64,000 nt of DNA from contig CAWGKV010000039.1 of the NCBI GenBank assembly GCA_963823165.1, positions 62,001 to 126,000 of the forward strand, read 5' to 3'. The position numbers were made by a program, and so were the translations under genes. The notes below the pieces were generated by a model. It was not told the DNA's origin and made no database searches. It was given only the letters and a program-made list of their open reading frames with translations. This DNA comes from Roseiarcus sp963823165. GTDB taxonomy: Bacteria; Pseudomonadota; Alphaproteobacteria; Rhizobiales; Beijerinckiaceae. Below are positions 26,040-34,851 of the stretch, piece by piece (the stretch's first letter is position 1; each line of letters opens with the position of its first letter).

Positions 26040-27782
26040 CTATTCCTCGAACCTTTCGCTCATCCCGGCCTGCCCTTTCGGCGCGATCGAGGCGTCGGGC
26101 GCTTGCGCCGGCAGGCCCGGATCGCGGAAGCGGTTGACGATCGGGTAGCGGCGGTCGCGGCCGAAGTTCTTCGGGCCGACCTTGACGCCCGGCGCCGACT
26201 GCCGGCGCTTGTATTCGGCCAGATAAAGGAGCTTCTCGATCCTGCGCACCGTGTCGGGGTCAAACCCTTCGGCGATGATATCGGCGATCCGCATCTCCTT
26301 CTCCACCAGCCGATGCAAAATGCCGTCGAGGATCGGATAGGGCGGCAGCGAATCCTCGTCCTTCTGGTTGTCGCGCAGCTCCGCGCTCGGCGGCTTGACC
26401 AAGATGTTCTGCGGAATGACCTCGCCGTCGGGCCCGAGCGCGCCAAACGGCTTCCAGCGATTGCGCAAGCCCGAGAGCCGGAACACCTCCATCTTGTAAA
26501 GGTCCTTGATTGGATTGAAGCCGCCGTTCATGTCGCCGTAGAGGGTGGCGTAGCCGACCGACATTTCCGACTTGTTGCCGGTCGTCACCAGCATGGCGCC
26601 GGTCTTGTTCGAGATCGCCATGAGGATGAGGCCGCGCGCCCGGCTCTGGATGTTCTCTTCCGTGATGTCGCGGCCTCGGCCCTCGAACATTCTCATCAGC
26701 GCATGCTCGGCGCCCTCGACCGGCTCGGCGATCGGCACGATGTCGTATCGGACCCCGAGCGCCTCGGCGCAGGCGGCGGCGTCCGAAAGCAACTCGTTGG
26801 AGGTGAAGCGGTAGGGCAGCATGACCGCGTGGACGCGCTCCGCCCCGAGCGCGTCGACCGCCATTGCCGCGCAGAGAGCGGAGTCGACACCCCCGGAAAG
26901 GCCCAGAACGACGCCCGGAAAGCGGTTGTTGTCGACATAGTCGCGCAGGCCCAGGACGCAGGCCGAATAATCGGCCTCGTCACCCTCCTCGACGACTTCG
27001 CGCGGACCCTCGACGCAGCGCCAGCCCTCCTCGCTCCGCTCCCAGACCGTGCGCGCCACCATGGGGCGGAAGGCCGGGAGCTGGACGGCGAGACTGCGGT
27101 CGGGATCTAGCGCGAACGAGGCCCCCTCGAAGACGATCTCGTCCTGCCCGCCGATCATGTTGAGGTAGATCAGCGGCAGGCCGCTCTCGACCACGCGGTT
27201 GACCGCAACGTTCTGGCGAATCAAAAGTTTGTCGCGCTCGTAGGGCGAGGCGTTGCCGACGAGCAGAATCTCGCCGCCCGTCTCGAGGATGCATTCGACC
27301 GGGTCGGGGCCCCAGATGTCCTCGCAGATCGGGACGCCGATCCTGACGCCGCGGAAGACGATCGGCCCCGGCGACGGCCCGGGCGCGAACACCCGCTTCT
27401 CGTCGAACACGCCGTAGTTCGGCAGGTCGACCTTGAACCGCACCGCCTCGATCCGGCCGCCGTCGAGCAGCGCCATGGCGTTGTGCAGCCGGCCTTCCTC
27501 GACCCAGGGGAGGCCGACCAGGATCGCCGGGCCGCCGTCCGCCGTGTCGCGCGCCAGCTCCTCGCAGGCGGCGCGGCAGGCCTCCTGGAAGGCGGGCTTC
27601 AGCACCAGGTCCTCGGGCGGGTAGCCGGCGAGATAAAGCTCCGGCGTCATCACCAGGTCGGCCCCGAAACCCGCCGCCTCCGCCCGCGCCTTCCGCAGCC
27701 GATCGCGGTTGCCGGCGATGTCGCCGACGATGAACGGGATTTGCGCGAGGGCGATGACGAGGCGGTTCAAGGGCGGGGGCAT
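26040..27782 (-). CDS. nadE: Glutamine-dependent NAD(+) synthetase
   Basis: A 580-residue two-domain enzyme. The N-terminal carbon-nitrogen hydrolase domain has the Glu in TPELYLAGYPPEDL, the Lys in VDLPNYGVFDEKRVF and the Cys in RIGVPICEDIWGP, giving ammonia from glutamine. The C-terminal synthetase has the PP-loop LGLSGGVDSALCAAMAVDAL and TTGNKSEMSVGYATLYGDM. It amidates deamido-NAD in the last step of NAD synthesis. The start at 27782 (MPPPLNRLVIALAQIPF) matches family N-termini; a 22-residue extension to 27848 is open but Ser/Pro-rich. Confidence 0.95.
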   Translation of the reverse strand: MPPPLNRLVIALAQIPFIVGDIAGNRDRLRKARAEAAGFGADLVMTPELYLAGYPPEDLVLKPAFQEACRAACEELARDTADGGPAILVGLPWVEEGRLHNAMALLDGGRIEAVRFKVDLPNYGVFDEKRVFAPGPSPGPIVFRGVRIGVPICEDIWGPDPVECILETGGEILLVGNASPYERDKLLIRQNVAVNRVVESGLPLIYLNMIGGQDEIVFEGASFALDPDRSLAVQLPAFRPMVARTVWERSEEGWRCVEGPREVVEEGDEADYSACVLGLRDYVDNNRFPGVVLGLSGGVDSALCAAMAVDALGAERVHAVMLPYRFTSNELLSDAAACAEALGVRYDIVPIAEPVEGAEHALMRMFEGRGRDITEENIQSRARGLILMAISNKTGAMLVTTGNKSEMSVGYATLYGDMNGGFNPIKDLYKMEVFRLSGLRNRWKPFGALGPDGEVIPQNILVKPPSAELRDNQKDEDSLPPYPILDGILHRLVEKEMRIADIIAEGFDPDTVRRIEKLLYLAEYKRRQSAPGVKVGPKNFGRDRRYPIVNRFRDPGLPAQAPDASIAPKGQAGMSERFEE

Positions 27783-28218
27783 AAGGGGATTTTGGCTGAG
27801 GGCGGGGGCGGAGGCAATCGGGGGATGGGAGTAGCTCGTAACGATCAAGGATGACCGAACAAGATTGAGGTGACCTCATCTATCCTTAGATACGAAATGA
27901 TCGCTTTCGCATGCCCTTTAGCGCAGCGAAAGGTCTGGCTCGTGACCCTATGCCGATCTTCGTTTTGCGTGGGAGATAGCAGACACGGCCTGAGCGATGG
28001 CCAGCCGAGCTAATCATCGCATCTGAAGTGAGCGGCTGGGGCAGCCGGCAATTCCCCAAGTGGCCGCTGGCAACCTAAATCACTTGCGCTGGCGACCCCT
28101 GCTCGCGCTGTACACGCGCTGTCGCTTGGGCTGTCGATTGGGCTTGCCTGAAAGAGTTTATTGGCGTATTTTGCCGGTTGTTATTCTTCCGGCCAATGTC
28201 GGGGTAGGGGAGGGAAAT
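27783..28218. other. Intergenic, upstream of PEP-CTERM gene
   Basis: About 430 bases without a credible gene. Base composition is less GC-rich than the flanks near 27870-28000. It should contain divergent promoters for nadE and the PEP-CTERM gene; no clear motif was recognised. Confidence 0.4.
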
Positions 28219-28830
28219 ATGAATAGAGTGAAGACTGCTCTTGGCGCGATAGCGGCCTTTACGGCGGTGGCGCTTGCCGCAGGAGCGGCGAACTCGTCGG
28301 TCCTGATCGACATCACACAGTCGGGGGCAAACGTCGATGTGACCGCGACGGGCAGCCTTGACCTCACGGGTGCGACTTACGACCACGCCCAGCCTTATTC
28401 CACCGGAATTATTCCAGGTGGCTCCAATTGGTATATCGCGCTGGGCACGACGCCGGGCATGGATTGGTACCAGTTGACGAGCGTCGACCTGCCATATGGT
28501 ACGAGCGGCAATTACTTCACGTCGAACACAACCTCGGGCGACGCCTTCTCCATCTGGGGTTTTGATGGGGGGACGCCGCTGGTCGGTGTAGCGACCGGTT
28601 ACACATCCGGCACAGCTATTTCCGCTGACATGGTGCTGCCGGGTGAGACCATCGCAGGCATGAGCCTCATTCGCGGAACCTATACGTTCACTGTCCCGAA
28701 CGACACTATCATCCTGAATATTTCCACTGTCCCCGAACCCGCGACCTGGGCGATGCTGTGCCTCGGCTTCGCCGGACTCGGCTTCGCCCGCTATCGGGCT
28801 TCACGCAAGGCTCCAGTGTTCGCAGCGTAA
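28219..28830 (+). CDS. PEP-CTERM sorted exported protein
   Basis: A 203-residue secreted protein. The signal peptide is about residues 1-26 (ALGAIAAFTAVALAAGAANS). The mature part is Thr/Ser/Gly-rich with a beta-sandwich look and few charged residues. The C-terminus reads VPEPATWAMLCLGFAGLGFA then RYRASRK: PEP motif, hydrophobic helix and basic stop-transfer, which is a canonical PEP-CTERM signal recognised by an exosortase. GGGGAGGGAAAT precedes ATG 28219; the upstream in-frame extension is rejected. No exosortase or polysaccharide cluster is visible nearby. Confidence 0.9.
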   Translation: MNRVKTALGAIAAFTAVALAAGAANSSVLIDITQSGANVDVTATGSLDLTGATYDHAQPYSTGIIPGGSNWYIALGTTPGMDWYQLTSVDLPYGTSGNYFTSNTTSGDAFSIWGFDGGTPLVGVATGYTSGTAISADMVLPGETIAGMSLIRGTYTFTVPNDTIILNISTVPEPATWAMLCLGFAGLGFARYRASRKAPVFAA

Positions 28831-29402
28831 CGCGCCTGCTTTTTCAGGCCTCATCAAACGCCGCCTGGCGAAGGCGACGTTTTCCAGCTCGCCTAGAACG
28901 ATGAAGCTCCGCCGTTTTAGGACAAGAGTTCGATGTTTCACCGCTAGGCGGCGACTGTCACAAGGCGGATTTCGGCGTCGCCCGGAGCCGGCGCAGAAGC
29001 GCGCTCGCCATCGGAATGCGAATACCGAATTGCCTGGTCCGGCCAGCCTTCAAGGCTGCCAGCCGACTGCCCGGCGGCGAGCGTAGCGCCTCCAGGGTCG
29101 GCGCCGCGTCCAGCATCTCCAGTCCTGAAAATTGTTCGGATTTGGCCTCCGCAAAGCCAATGATCACGGCGTCCTATATACGGCGCCTATCGCGTTATAT
29201 GTCCTGGGGAAGCCAGGCGGTGCGAAGGCGGCGCTGTTCTTGCGATCTGGAGCCGCCCTTCGAGACGCACCGCCTGCGGCGGCGGTCTTCGCGGCGAGGG
29301 CTGAAGTTTGGCGGTCGCCTACCTTGAAACACGGCGTAACGAACGCCAGATCGCTGCGAACAGTCCCTGCCCTCCCCGGGCTGCAACAGAAGGAGCCAAC
29401 TC
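28831..29402. other. Intergenic region with a toxin-gene remnant
   Basis: Apart from the HigB-like remnant at 28958-29167, I see no gene in this stretch. The 29230-29330 part resembles the CCTTCGAGACGC-type dispersed repeat. The msrA ribosome site (GAAGGAG) is at its right end. Confidence 0.45.
28958..29167 (-). pseudogene. Degenerate HigB/RelE-type toxin remnant
   Basis: From a GTG at 29167 the frame reads IIGFAEAKSEQ, like the HigB N-terminus, then jumps to LEMLDAAPTLEALRSPPGSR and LAALKAGRTRQFGIRI, matching the HigB core (LxxLxxAxxLxDLRxPPGNRLExL...GQYSIRI). About 20 residues between these blocks are missing. The final catalytic strand (NDQWRICFRW) is replaced by unrelated residues. No HigA antitoxin follows. 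I infer an inactivated toxin fragment. Confidence 0.5.
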
Positions 29403-29918
29403 ATGGGCAATTCCACCGAGCGCGCGGTGCTGGCGGGCGGTTGCTTCTGGGGCATGCAGGACCTGATCCGGCGCATGCCGGGCGTCGTCTCGACGCGGGT
29501 CGGCTACACCGGCGGCGACGTGCCCAACGCGACGTATCGCAACCACGGCGACCACGCCGAGGCGATCGAGATCGTCTTCGACCCGGCGAAGACTAGCTAC
29601 CGCAAGCTGCTCGAGTTCTTCTTCCAGATCCACGATCCGTCGACCCGCAACCGCCAGGGCAACGACGTCGGCCGCAGCTATCGTTCGGCGATCTTTTATA
29701 CGAACGACGAGCAGAAGCGCGTGGCGCTCGACACCATCGCCGACGTCGACGCCTCGGGCCTGTGGCCGGGCAAGGCGACGACGGAAGTCGCGGCGGCGGG
29801 TCCATTCTGGGAAGCCGAGCCCGAGCATCAGGATTATCTCGAGCGCTACCCGAACGGCTATACCTGCCACTTCGTCCGCCCGAACTGGGTCCTGCCGAAG
29901 CGGGCCGCCGCGGAGTAG
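29403..29918 (+). CDS. msrA: Peptide-methionine (S)-S-oxide reductase MsrA
   Basis: A 171-residue cytosolic repair enzyme. The catalytic Cys is in AGGCFWGMQDL, with TRVGYTGGDVPNATYRNHGD, EVVFDP-like EIVFDPAKTSYRKLLEFFF, and GNDVGRSYRSAIFY. It reduces methionine-S-sulfoxide residues. The C-terminal recycling Cys is not obvious; one Cys lies in NGYTCHFVRP. GAAGGAGCCAACTC precedes the ATG. Confidence 0.95.
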   Translation: MGNSTERAVLAGGCFWGMQDLIRRMPGVVSTRVGYTGGDVPNATYRNHGDHAEAIEIVFDPAKTSYRKLLEFFFQIHDPSTRNRQGNDVGRSYRSAIFYTNDEQKRVALDTIADVDASGLWPGKATTEVAAAGPFWEAEPEHQDYLERYPNGYTCHFVRPNWVLPKRAAAE

Positions 29919-30137
29919 CCCGCGTCGGCCTGCGATCACGCGATCAAGCCGCGCGGCGATCCTGCTTTTTTGCCGGTCGGCTGAGTTCGTTCATCCGGTC
30001 GGTGACCGAGGGCGTGGCGCTCGCTTCGCACCTCGCCGATCTCGCAAGTGTATGAAAAGACAAGCTAATTAGCGATAGATGTGAATATAGAACGAACCCT
30101 TCGTTGACAAAGTCAGGCCCTTGTGGTAGGATATCGA

Positions 30138-30178
30138 CTTGGTCCAGGCAGCCGAGGCCCTTGGTCCAGGCAGCCGAG
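30138..30178. repeat. 19-bp direct repeat pair, 3-bp spacer
   Basis: CTTGGTCCAGGCAGCCGAG occurs at 30138-30156 and again at 30160-30178. The two copies are identical and separated by GCC. Slipped-strand duplication or a pair of binding half-sites are both possible. Confidence 0.8.
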
Positions 30179-30397
30179 ATCGACGCGGCCCGAAAGTTGC
30201 CGAGCGCGAGCGACACAGCGACAGATTTTCACACCTAATGCGCTGGAATGGCTCGCGTTAAGCCAGACGGCGACACCGCTGGTCGGATGAGATGGAGACC
30301 CGACTCTCGCGCTCGCCAAGCCTGCCCTCGCGCCGCCGCACGCTTCACGCGCTTGGTCGTCCTGAGTTGGCCACCGCTGCGCCGACCCGCTGCGCAT

Positions 30398-30511
30398 GAA
30401 AGTTCCAGCCTTGTGACCTTCTTGTAATCTTCCTGTCCTTCGTGGTGAAAAGAATAAACGCGAAGTACGCAAAGGACCCACGAAGGGCACGAGAGCACGA
30501 CTGGAACTTTC
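30398..30511 (-). repeat. 114-bp TIR element, copy B (inverted)
   Basis: Same 11-bp ends as copy A (GAAAGTTCCAG at 30398, CTGGAACTTTC at 30501), same length, but opposite orientation. Similarity extends left to about 30361 (CCTGAGTTGGCCACCGCTGC against the matching flank of copy A), so the mobile or duplicated unit may be about 160 bp. It ends 46 bases from the nitroreductase stop. Confidence 0.85.
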
Positions 30512-30557
30512 GTGTAAGGTGAAGTCGGATGCCGCCCCTTTTTCTTTCCTGAGAGTC

Positions 30558-31229
30558 TTATGACTTGGTCCGTTTCGGGTGTCCGACGGTCTGCGCAAAA
30601 AGCGGACGTTTGCTGGCGCCGAGGCCGAGCTTCTCAGACAGCGCCGCCCGGTCGCAATTGTGGAACCAGGCGGCGAGGCCGCGCGAAGCGGCGAACAGGT
30701 AGACGTTGCCCGCGATCAGGCCGGTGTCGACGTAGCAATAGGATTTTTGCACCTCGGGTTCGTGAAGGCCCGGTTCGTCGAAGCCCGCCGTGTGCTCGAG
30801 CTTGCCGATGTCGGCGACATAGATGAGCCTGACCGGCGCATCGGACCCTCCGGCGCCCTGGCGAGAGCCGAGCGCGAAGGGACGCAGGTCGCCGGCCGCG
30901 ATTGGAACGAGACGATGGGGCGCAGGCTCATAAAGGTAGGTTCCCTCGCTGAGCGCCACATAGACATCGACTTCCTGCGAGTTGCTCGCAGAAGCCGCCG
31001 TGCGTCCGGCGACGCCGAAGGGACCGTTCAGGCGATTGATCCCGCAGGCCGCCCAGAGAAGGTCGCTGAGAGTCTGCGGCGACAGCGCTTCGTCGCTGAA
31101 TTCGCGCATGGTCCGCCGCGCGCGAAGCGCGTCGGCCAGCGAGCCGTCGCGCTCGAGGTTCGGCTCGATGAGCTTGATCGCCTCGAGTCCGGCGCCGCCA
31201 GTCTTGGCGCTGCGTTCGCTTTCATTCAT
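30558..31229 (-). CDS. Nitroreductase/SagB-ThcOx family oxidoreductase
   Basis: A 223-residue FMN-dependent nitroreductase-fold protein. RRTMREFSDEALSPQTLSDL and WAACGINRLNG form the N-terminal FMN-binding region; ASNSQEVDVYVAL and GLIAGNVYLFAASRGLAAWF are also typical. GGAGGCGGAG just before ATG 31229 fixes the start. Related small nitroreductases reduce quinones or nitroaromatics with NAD(P)H. No cyclodehydratase is nearby, so a peptide-modification role has no support. Confidence 0.85.
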   Translation of the reverse strand: MNESERSAKTGGAGLEAIKLIEPNLERDGSLADALRARRTMREFSDEALSPQTLSDLLWAACGINRLNGPFGVAGRTAASASNSQEVDVYVALSEGTYLYEPAPHRLVPIAAGDLRPFALGSRQGAGGSDAPVRLIYVADIGKLEHTAGFDEPGLHEPEVQKSYCYVDTGLIAGNVYLFAASRGLAAWFHNCDRAALSEKLGLGASKRPLFAQTVGHPKRTKS

Positions 31230-31460
31230 CTCCGCCTCCGTTTTGGAGACCATGCCCCGTACGCAGTGAGGTTCTCCCCCCAAACTTGTCAGCCTCTATC
31301 CCGGTCGGCGCCCGCGAGATTGAGCGAGGTCAAACCGGCGGTCCGCTCGCGACATTGTGAAGCTGATCGACGGGTGGCGCAGATTCTTCTCGGCATGCGA
31401 ATTGCGGCGCGGCAGTCGGCGAAGTAACATCGCTCCGATCGCGATCGGAAGGGAAAGGCG

Positions 31461-32438
31461 ATGACCGATAAGCCGCGGGGGCACGCTCAGGGGGCGAGTC
31501 AGGAGAGACTTGCGGACGGCCTTGGCTTCGATTTGGACCGCGCCCTAAAGGCAATCGTGACGATCCAGTCGTCGATTCCGGAAGACGCCTTTACCGCCCA
31601 GACGCTGGGCGAGCACCGCACGGGCAGCGGCGTCGTGATCCGCGACAGCGGCCTCGTGCTGACGATAGGCTACCTTATCACCGAGGCGGAGACCGTCTGG
31701 CTCGCCCGCCAAGACGGCCATGTCGTCCCCGGCCACGCGCTCGCCATCGACCAGGAGAGCGGGTTCGGGCTCGTGCAAGCCCTCGATCGGCTCGATTGCC
31801 CGGCGCTGGAATTTGGACGCTCCGGCGAGGCCCGGGTCGGCGATCCGGTCGTCGTCGCTGCCGGCGGAGGCACGAAGGCGGTCCACGCCTCGATCATAGG
31901 CAAGCAGGAGTTCGCGGGATACTGGGAGTATTTCCTCGACGAAGCGATCTTCACGGCGCCCGCCCATCCTTTCTGGGGCGGCGCGGGCGCAATCGGCGCC
32001 GACGGCCGGCTGATCGGCGTCGGCTCGCTGCACGTCGAACAGTTGACCGTGGCCGGCGGTCCACGCGACATCAACATGATCGTGCCGATTGACCTCCTGC
32101 CGCCGGTCCTCGGGGATCTCCTTAATTACGGCCGGGTCAACCGCCCGGCCCGCCCATGGGTGGGCATCTATTCTGCCGAAAGCGACGGAGAGGTCGTCGT
32201 CGCGGCGGTCGCCGAACGCGGGCCGGCAGCCGCCGCGGGCGTGCGCCGGGGCGACACTCTTTCGAGCGTGAGAGGGGGCGAGATCGCCGACCTCGGCGAT
32301 TTCTACCGAAAGGTCTGGGCCTGCGGAGAGGCGGGGGCCGAGATCCCGATCGAGGTCATCCGCGGGGGCCGCGCGCTCGGCTTGAAGATCAAGTCGGCGG
32401 ACCGGACCGCATTCCTGAAGCGTCCCCGGCTGCAGTGA
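31461..32438 (+). CDS. HtrA-like pseudoprotease with PDZ domain
   Basis: A 325-residue protein with HtrA/DegP architecture: a chymotrypsin-like domain (about residues 25-205) and a C-terminal PDZ domain (about 230-315, RPWVGIYSAE... GVRRGDTLSSVRGGEIAD). The catalytic triad appears lost. The His position reads VLTIGYLITEAE instead of LTNNHVV, the Asp position is DQESGFGLV instead of DxxTDLAV, and the Ser loop is PFWGGAGAIG instead of GNSGGP. No signal peptide is evident, so it may act in the cytosol. Similar LTIGYLI proteins recur in Rhizobiales, implying a conserved non-proteolytic role such as binding or regulation. Confidence 0.85.
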   Translation: MTDKPRGHAQGASQERLADGLGFDLDRALKAIVTIQSSIPEDAFTAQTLGEHRTGSGVVIRDSGLVLTIGYLITEAETVWLARQDGHVVPGHALAIDQESGFGLVQALDRLDCPALEFGRSGEARVGDPVVVAAGGGTKAVHASIIGKQEFAGYWEYFLDEAIFTAPAHPFWGGAGAIGADGRLIGVGSLHVEQLTVAGGPRDINMIVPIDLLPPVLGDLLNYGRVNRPARPWVGIYSAESDGEVVVAAVAERGPAAAAGVRRGDTLSSVRGGEIADLGDFYRKVWACGEAGAEIPIEVIRGGRALGLKIKSADRTAFLKRPRLQ

Positions 32439-32584
32439 TGACCGCTCCCGCGCGTCGTGCCGATATAGCAAAGCGTGTTCGACGGCGACGAAGTCGGCCT
32501 TCCGCCGGGAAGCGATCCAGGAACGGCAGCTCCGTGAACAGAAAGCCTAGTTTCGCGGCAAATCTCGGCAAGGGGATCGACCTG

Positions 32585-33922
32585 CTATCCTGACTTCGTC
32601 AGCCTCGCGGCGAAGAAGCCGTCGAGCCCGGACCGCCTCGGGTCCTCGCCCCAGAGGTGGCACGGCAGCGTGCGCAGCTCTCCCGCCGGCGTCAGGCACT
32701 GCGCGAGGCCGCCGATTTCAGGCGAGCCGATAGGGGAGCGTCGCACGTCCGGATTGCGCCTGAGGACCGCGGCGATCTGCGCCTCGCCCTCTTCGGGCTC
32801 TAGCGAACAGGTGCAATAGACAATGGTCCCGCCTGGACGGGTCAACGCGATCGCCTTGTCGAGAAGCTGGGCCTGCAGCCGGACGAGCGGGCTGAGGTCG
32901 CTCGCCCGCTTCGTCCAGGCGATGTCGGGATGGCGGCGGATGGTGCCGGTCGAGATGCACGGCGCGTCGATGAGCGCGGCGTCGAAGGACGGCGCCTCGA
33001 AGGAAAGCGCGTCGCGGACGACGACGTCGGAATGAAGTCTCAGGCGCTCGAAATTCTGGGCGAGCATCTTCAGCCGTTCGGCCGACCGGTCGACGGCCGT
33101 GACCGCGGCGCCCGCAGAGGCGAGCTCGGCGCTCTTGCCGCCCGGCGCCGCGCAGAGATCCACGACCCGCGAACCGACAGGCGCATCGATCAGCCGCGCC
33201 GGCAAGGCGGCGGCTGCGTCCTGCACCCACCATTCGCCCTCCGCGTAGCCCTCGAGCTCGGCGACGGCCTTGTGGGTATCGAGGCGGACAGAGCCCGTCG
33301 GCAACACAATTCCGCCGAGCCTTGCCGCCCAGCCTTCGGGGTCGCTTTTGACGCTGATGTCGAGCGTCGGCTCTGAGCGGTTCGCAGCGGCGATCGCACG
33401 CGCCGTCGCTTCGCCGTAATTCTCGCGCCAACGGGCCGCAAGCCACGGCGGCGTGTCGTCGTCGAGCGGATCGGAGGCCGCGATGATCGCTTCGCGATCA
33501 CGCGCGACTCCGCGCAGCACCGCGTTCACGAGTCCGGCGAAGGGCGCGCTCGCGGTGTCCGCCCGCACCGCCCGCACCGCAAGATCGACCGCCGCATGGT
33601 CGGGCGCGTCGAGAAACAGGATCTGCGCCGCGCCGGCGACGAGCGTCCATTCGAGCATGCCGCTGCGCTTCGGCATGCCCTTGTCCAGCTTCTGCGCCAA
33701 CGCCTTGCGGATCGTGCCGAGCCGGCGGAGGGCGACCGTGGCGATCGAGCGGGCGAGCGCCGGTTCGCGCGGATCGAGGCGCGGGTCGCGCAACGACAGG
33801 TCGGTGGCGAGGCGCTCTTCGAGCGGCCGCCCCTGGGTCGTGGCCTCCATAATGGCCCGCGCCGCCGCCACACGCGCAACCATGCCGGGCGGCGGAGGCT
33901 CGGGCGTATTTGGCCGGCCCAT
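32585..33922 (-). CDS. rsmB: 16S rRNA m5C methyltransferase RsmB/Fmu family
   Basis: A 445-residue protein with an N-terminal NusB-like helical domain (about residues 15-140) and a SAM-dependent methyltransferase. VDLCAAPGGKSAELA is motif I, LIDAPCISTGTIRRHPD contains the motif IV Cys, and VYCTCSLEPEEGE the catalytic motif VI Cys. The family methylates C967 of 16S rRNA. The start at 33922 (MGRPNTPEPPPP) is favoured over 33970 because the extra residues are Arg-rich. In many alphaproteobacteria it neighbours the DUF1674 gene; here they are 7.5 kb apart. Confidence 0.93.
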   Translation of the reverse strand: MGRPNTPEPPPPGMVARVAAARAIMEATTQGRPLEERLATDLSLRDPRLDPREPALARSIATVALRRLGTIRKALAQKLDKGMPKRSGMLEWTLVAGAAQILFLDAPDHAAVDLAVRAVRADTASAPFAGLVNAVLRGVARDREAIIAASDPLDDDTPPWLAARWRENYGEATARAIAAANRSEPTLDISVKSDPEGWAARLGGIVLPTGSVRLDTHKAVAELEGYAEGEWWVQDAAAALPARLIDAPVGSRVVDLCAAPGGKSAELASAGAAVTAVDRSAERLKMLAQNFERLRLHSDVVVRDALSFEAPSFDAALIDAPCISTGTIRRHPDIAWTKRASDLSPLVRLQAQLLDKAIALTRPGGTIVYCTCSLEPEEGEAQIAAVLRRNPDVRRSPIGSPEIGGLAQCLTPAGELRTLPCHLWGEDPRRSGLDGFFAARLTKSG

Positions 33923-34167
33923 CAGGAATCCGCGCTGTTGTCGAGCCAAACGCGCCTCGCCTCGAATCACCGCCGCCCAGTGCGCCAGTCTATACGATTT
34001 CCGCCGCCCTCTTGCGTCAGGCGATTATCGGGCTCAATGGCTCGCGGCGCAATTCCGCACACTTCAAATACGCTCTGGAAACGTCGTCGAGGCAGACGCG
34101 AACCAATGCGACGTCTGGCGGAGGAACGGCTGCGTGGAATTCGGCGCCGCTCAGCGGACAAAAAGCG

Positions 34168-34434
34168 TCAGTTTCCGTCGCCAGAGCGCTCTGCGGTCGG
34201 CGACAGGAAGTAAGGCTCGACTGTCCCGGACAGCTTGATGAGCAGCGGATTGCCTTTTCGGTCGCGCGTCTTGCCCACGGGGGCGCGGATCCAGTTCTCA
34301 CTGACGCAATATTCCTCCACGTCGCGCCGCTCCAGTCCGCGAAAGCGAATCCCGATGCCGCGCGCCAACGCCGCCTCGTCATAGAATGGGCTCAAAGGAT
34401 CCACGCTAAGCCGGTCGGGCGGGATATCGGTCAT
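34168..34434 (-). CDS. DUF3297 family protein
   Basis: An 88-residue cytosolic protein beginning MTDIPPDRLSVDPLSPFYDE and containing IGIRFRGLERRDVEEYCVSE and the KGNPLLIKLSGTVEPYF C-terminal block, the diagnostic pattern of DUF3297. Function is unknown. GAGAGAATCC precedes ATG 34434. It lies between rpsT and rsmB on the same strand. Confidence 0.88.
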   Translation of the reverse strand: MTDIPPDRLSVDPLSPFYDEAALARGIGIRFRGLERRDVEEYCVSENWIRAPVGKTRDRKGNPLLIKLSGTVEPYFLSPTAERSGDGN

Positions 34435-34528
34435 CGTTGGGATTCTCTCGCCTGAAGGAACCCCGAGGCAAAATAGGCCGCGGGGACCGGGCTAGGCGCG
34501 CAAATTCTTTCGATGGAGGACCGTCGTG

Positions 34529-34798
34529 TCAGCCGGCGGCGAGTGCTTTGACGCGGTTAGCCAGGCGCGAAATCTTGCGCGACGCCGCGTTCTTGTGGAC
34601 GATACCCTTCTGCGCCGCCCGCGCCAGGCGCGGCTCAGCCTCGCTCAACGCCTCGGCGGCGGCCTTCGGGTCCTTCGAGGCGATCGCCTCTTCGACCTTG
34701 CGGACATAGCTGCGCATCTCACTGCGGCGCGACTTGTTGACGGCGGTGCGGCGGACAGTCTGCCGGGCGGCTTTCTGGGCCGACTTGGTATTGGCCAT
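34529..34798 (-). CDS. rpsT: 30S ribosomal protein S20
   Basis: An 89-residue basic, helical protein: MANTKSAQKAARQTVRRTAV, then NKSRRSEMRSYVRKVEEAI and KGIVHKNAASRKISRLANRV. It is a primary binder of 16S rRNA. AGGGAA precedes ATG 34798. The rpsT-enoyl-CoA hydratase pairing is common in Rhizobiales, where dnaA usually follows; here DUF3297 and rsmB follow instead. Confidence 0.97.
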   Translation of the reverse strand: MANTKSAQKAARQTVRRTAVNKSRRSEMRSYVRKVEEAIASKDPKAAAEALSEAEPRLARAAQKGIVHKNAASRKISRLANRVKALAAG

Positions 34799-34851
34799 GA
34801 ACTCGATTCCCTGAGCAGCGGGCGCCCGAGCGCTGAAGCGCGCGTTCGCTC

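Larger units (their letters stand above)
29919..30557. other. Repeat-bearing intergenic region
   Basis: About 640 bases with no convincing gene. It holds a 19-bp direct repeat (30138-30178) and TIR element copy B (30398-30511). A GATC/GCCGC-GCGGC stem followed by TTTTTT at 29940-29973 may weakly terminate msrA transcription. Confidence 0.5.
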
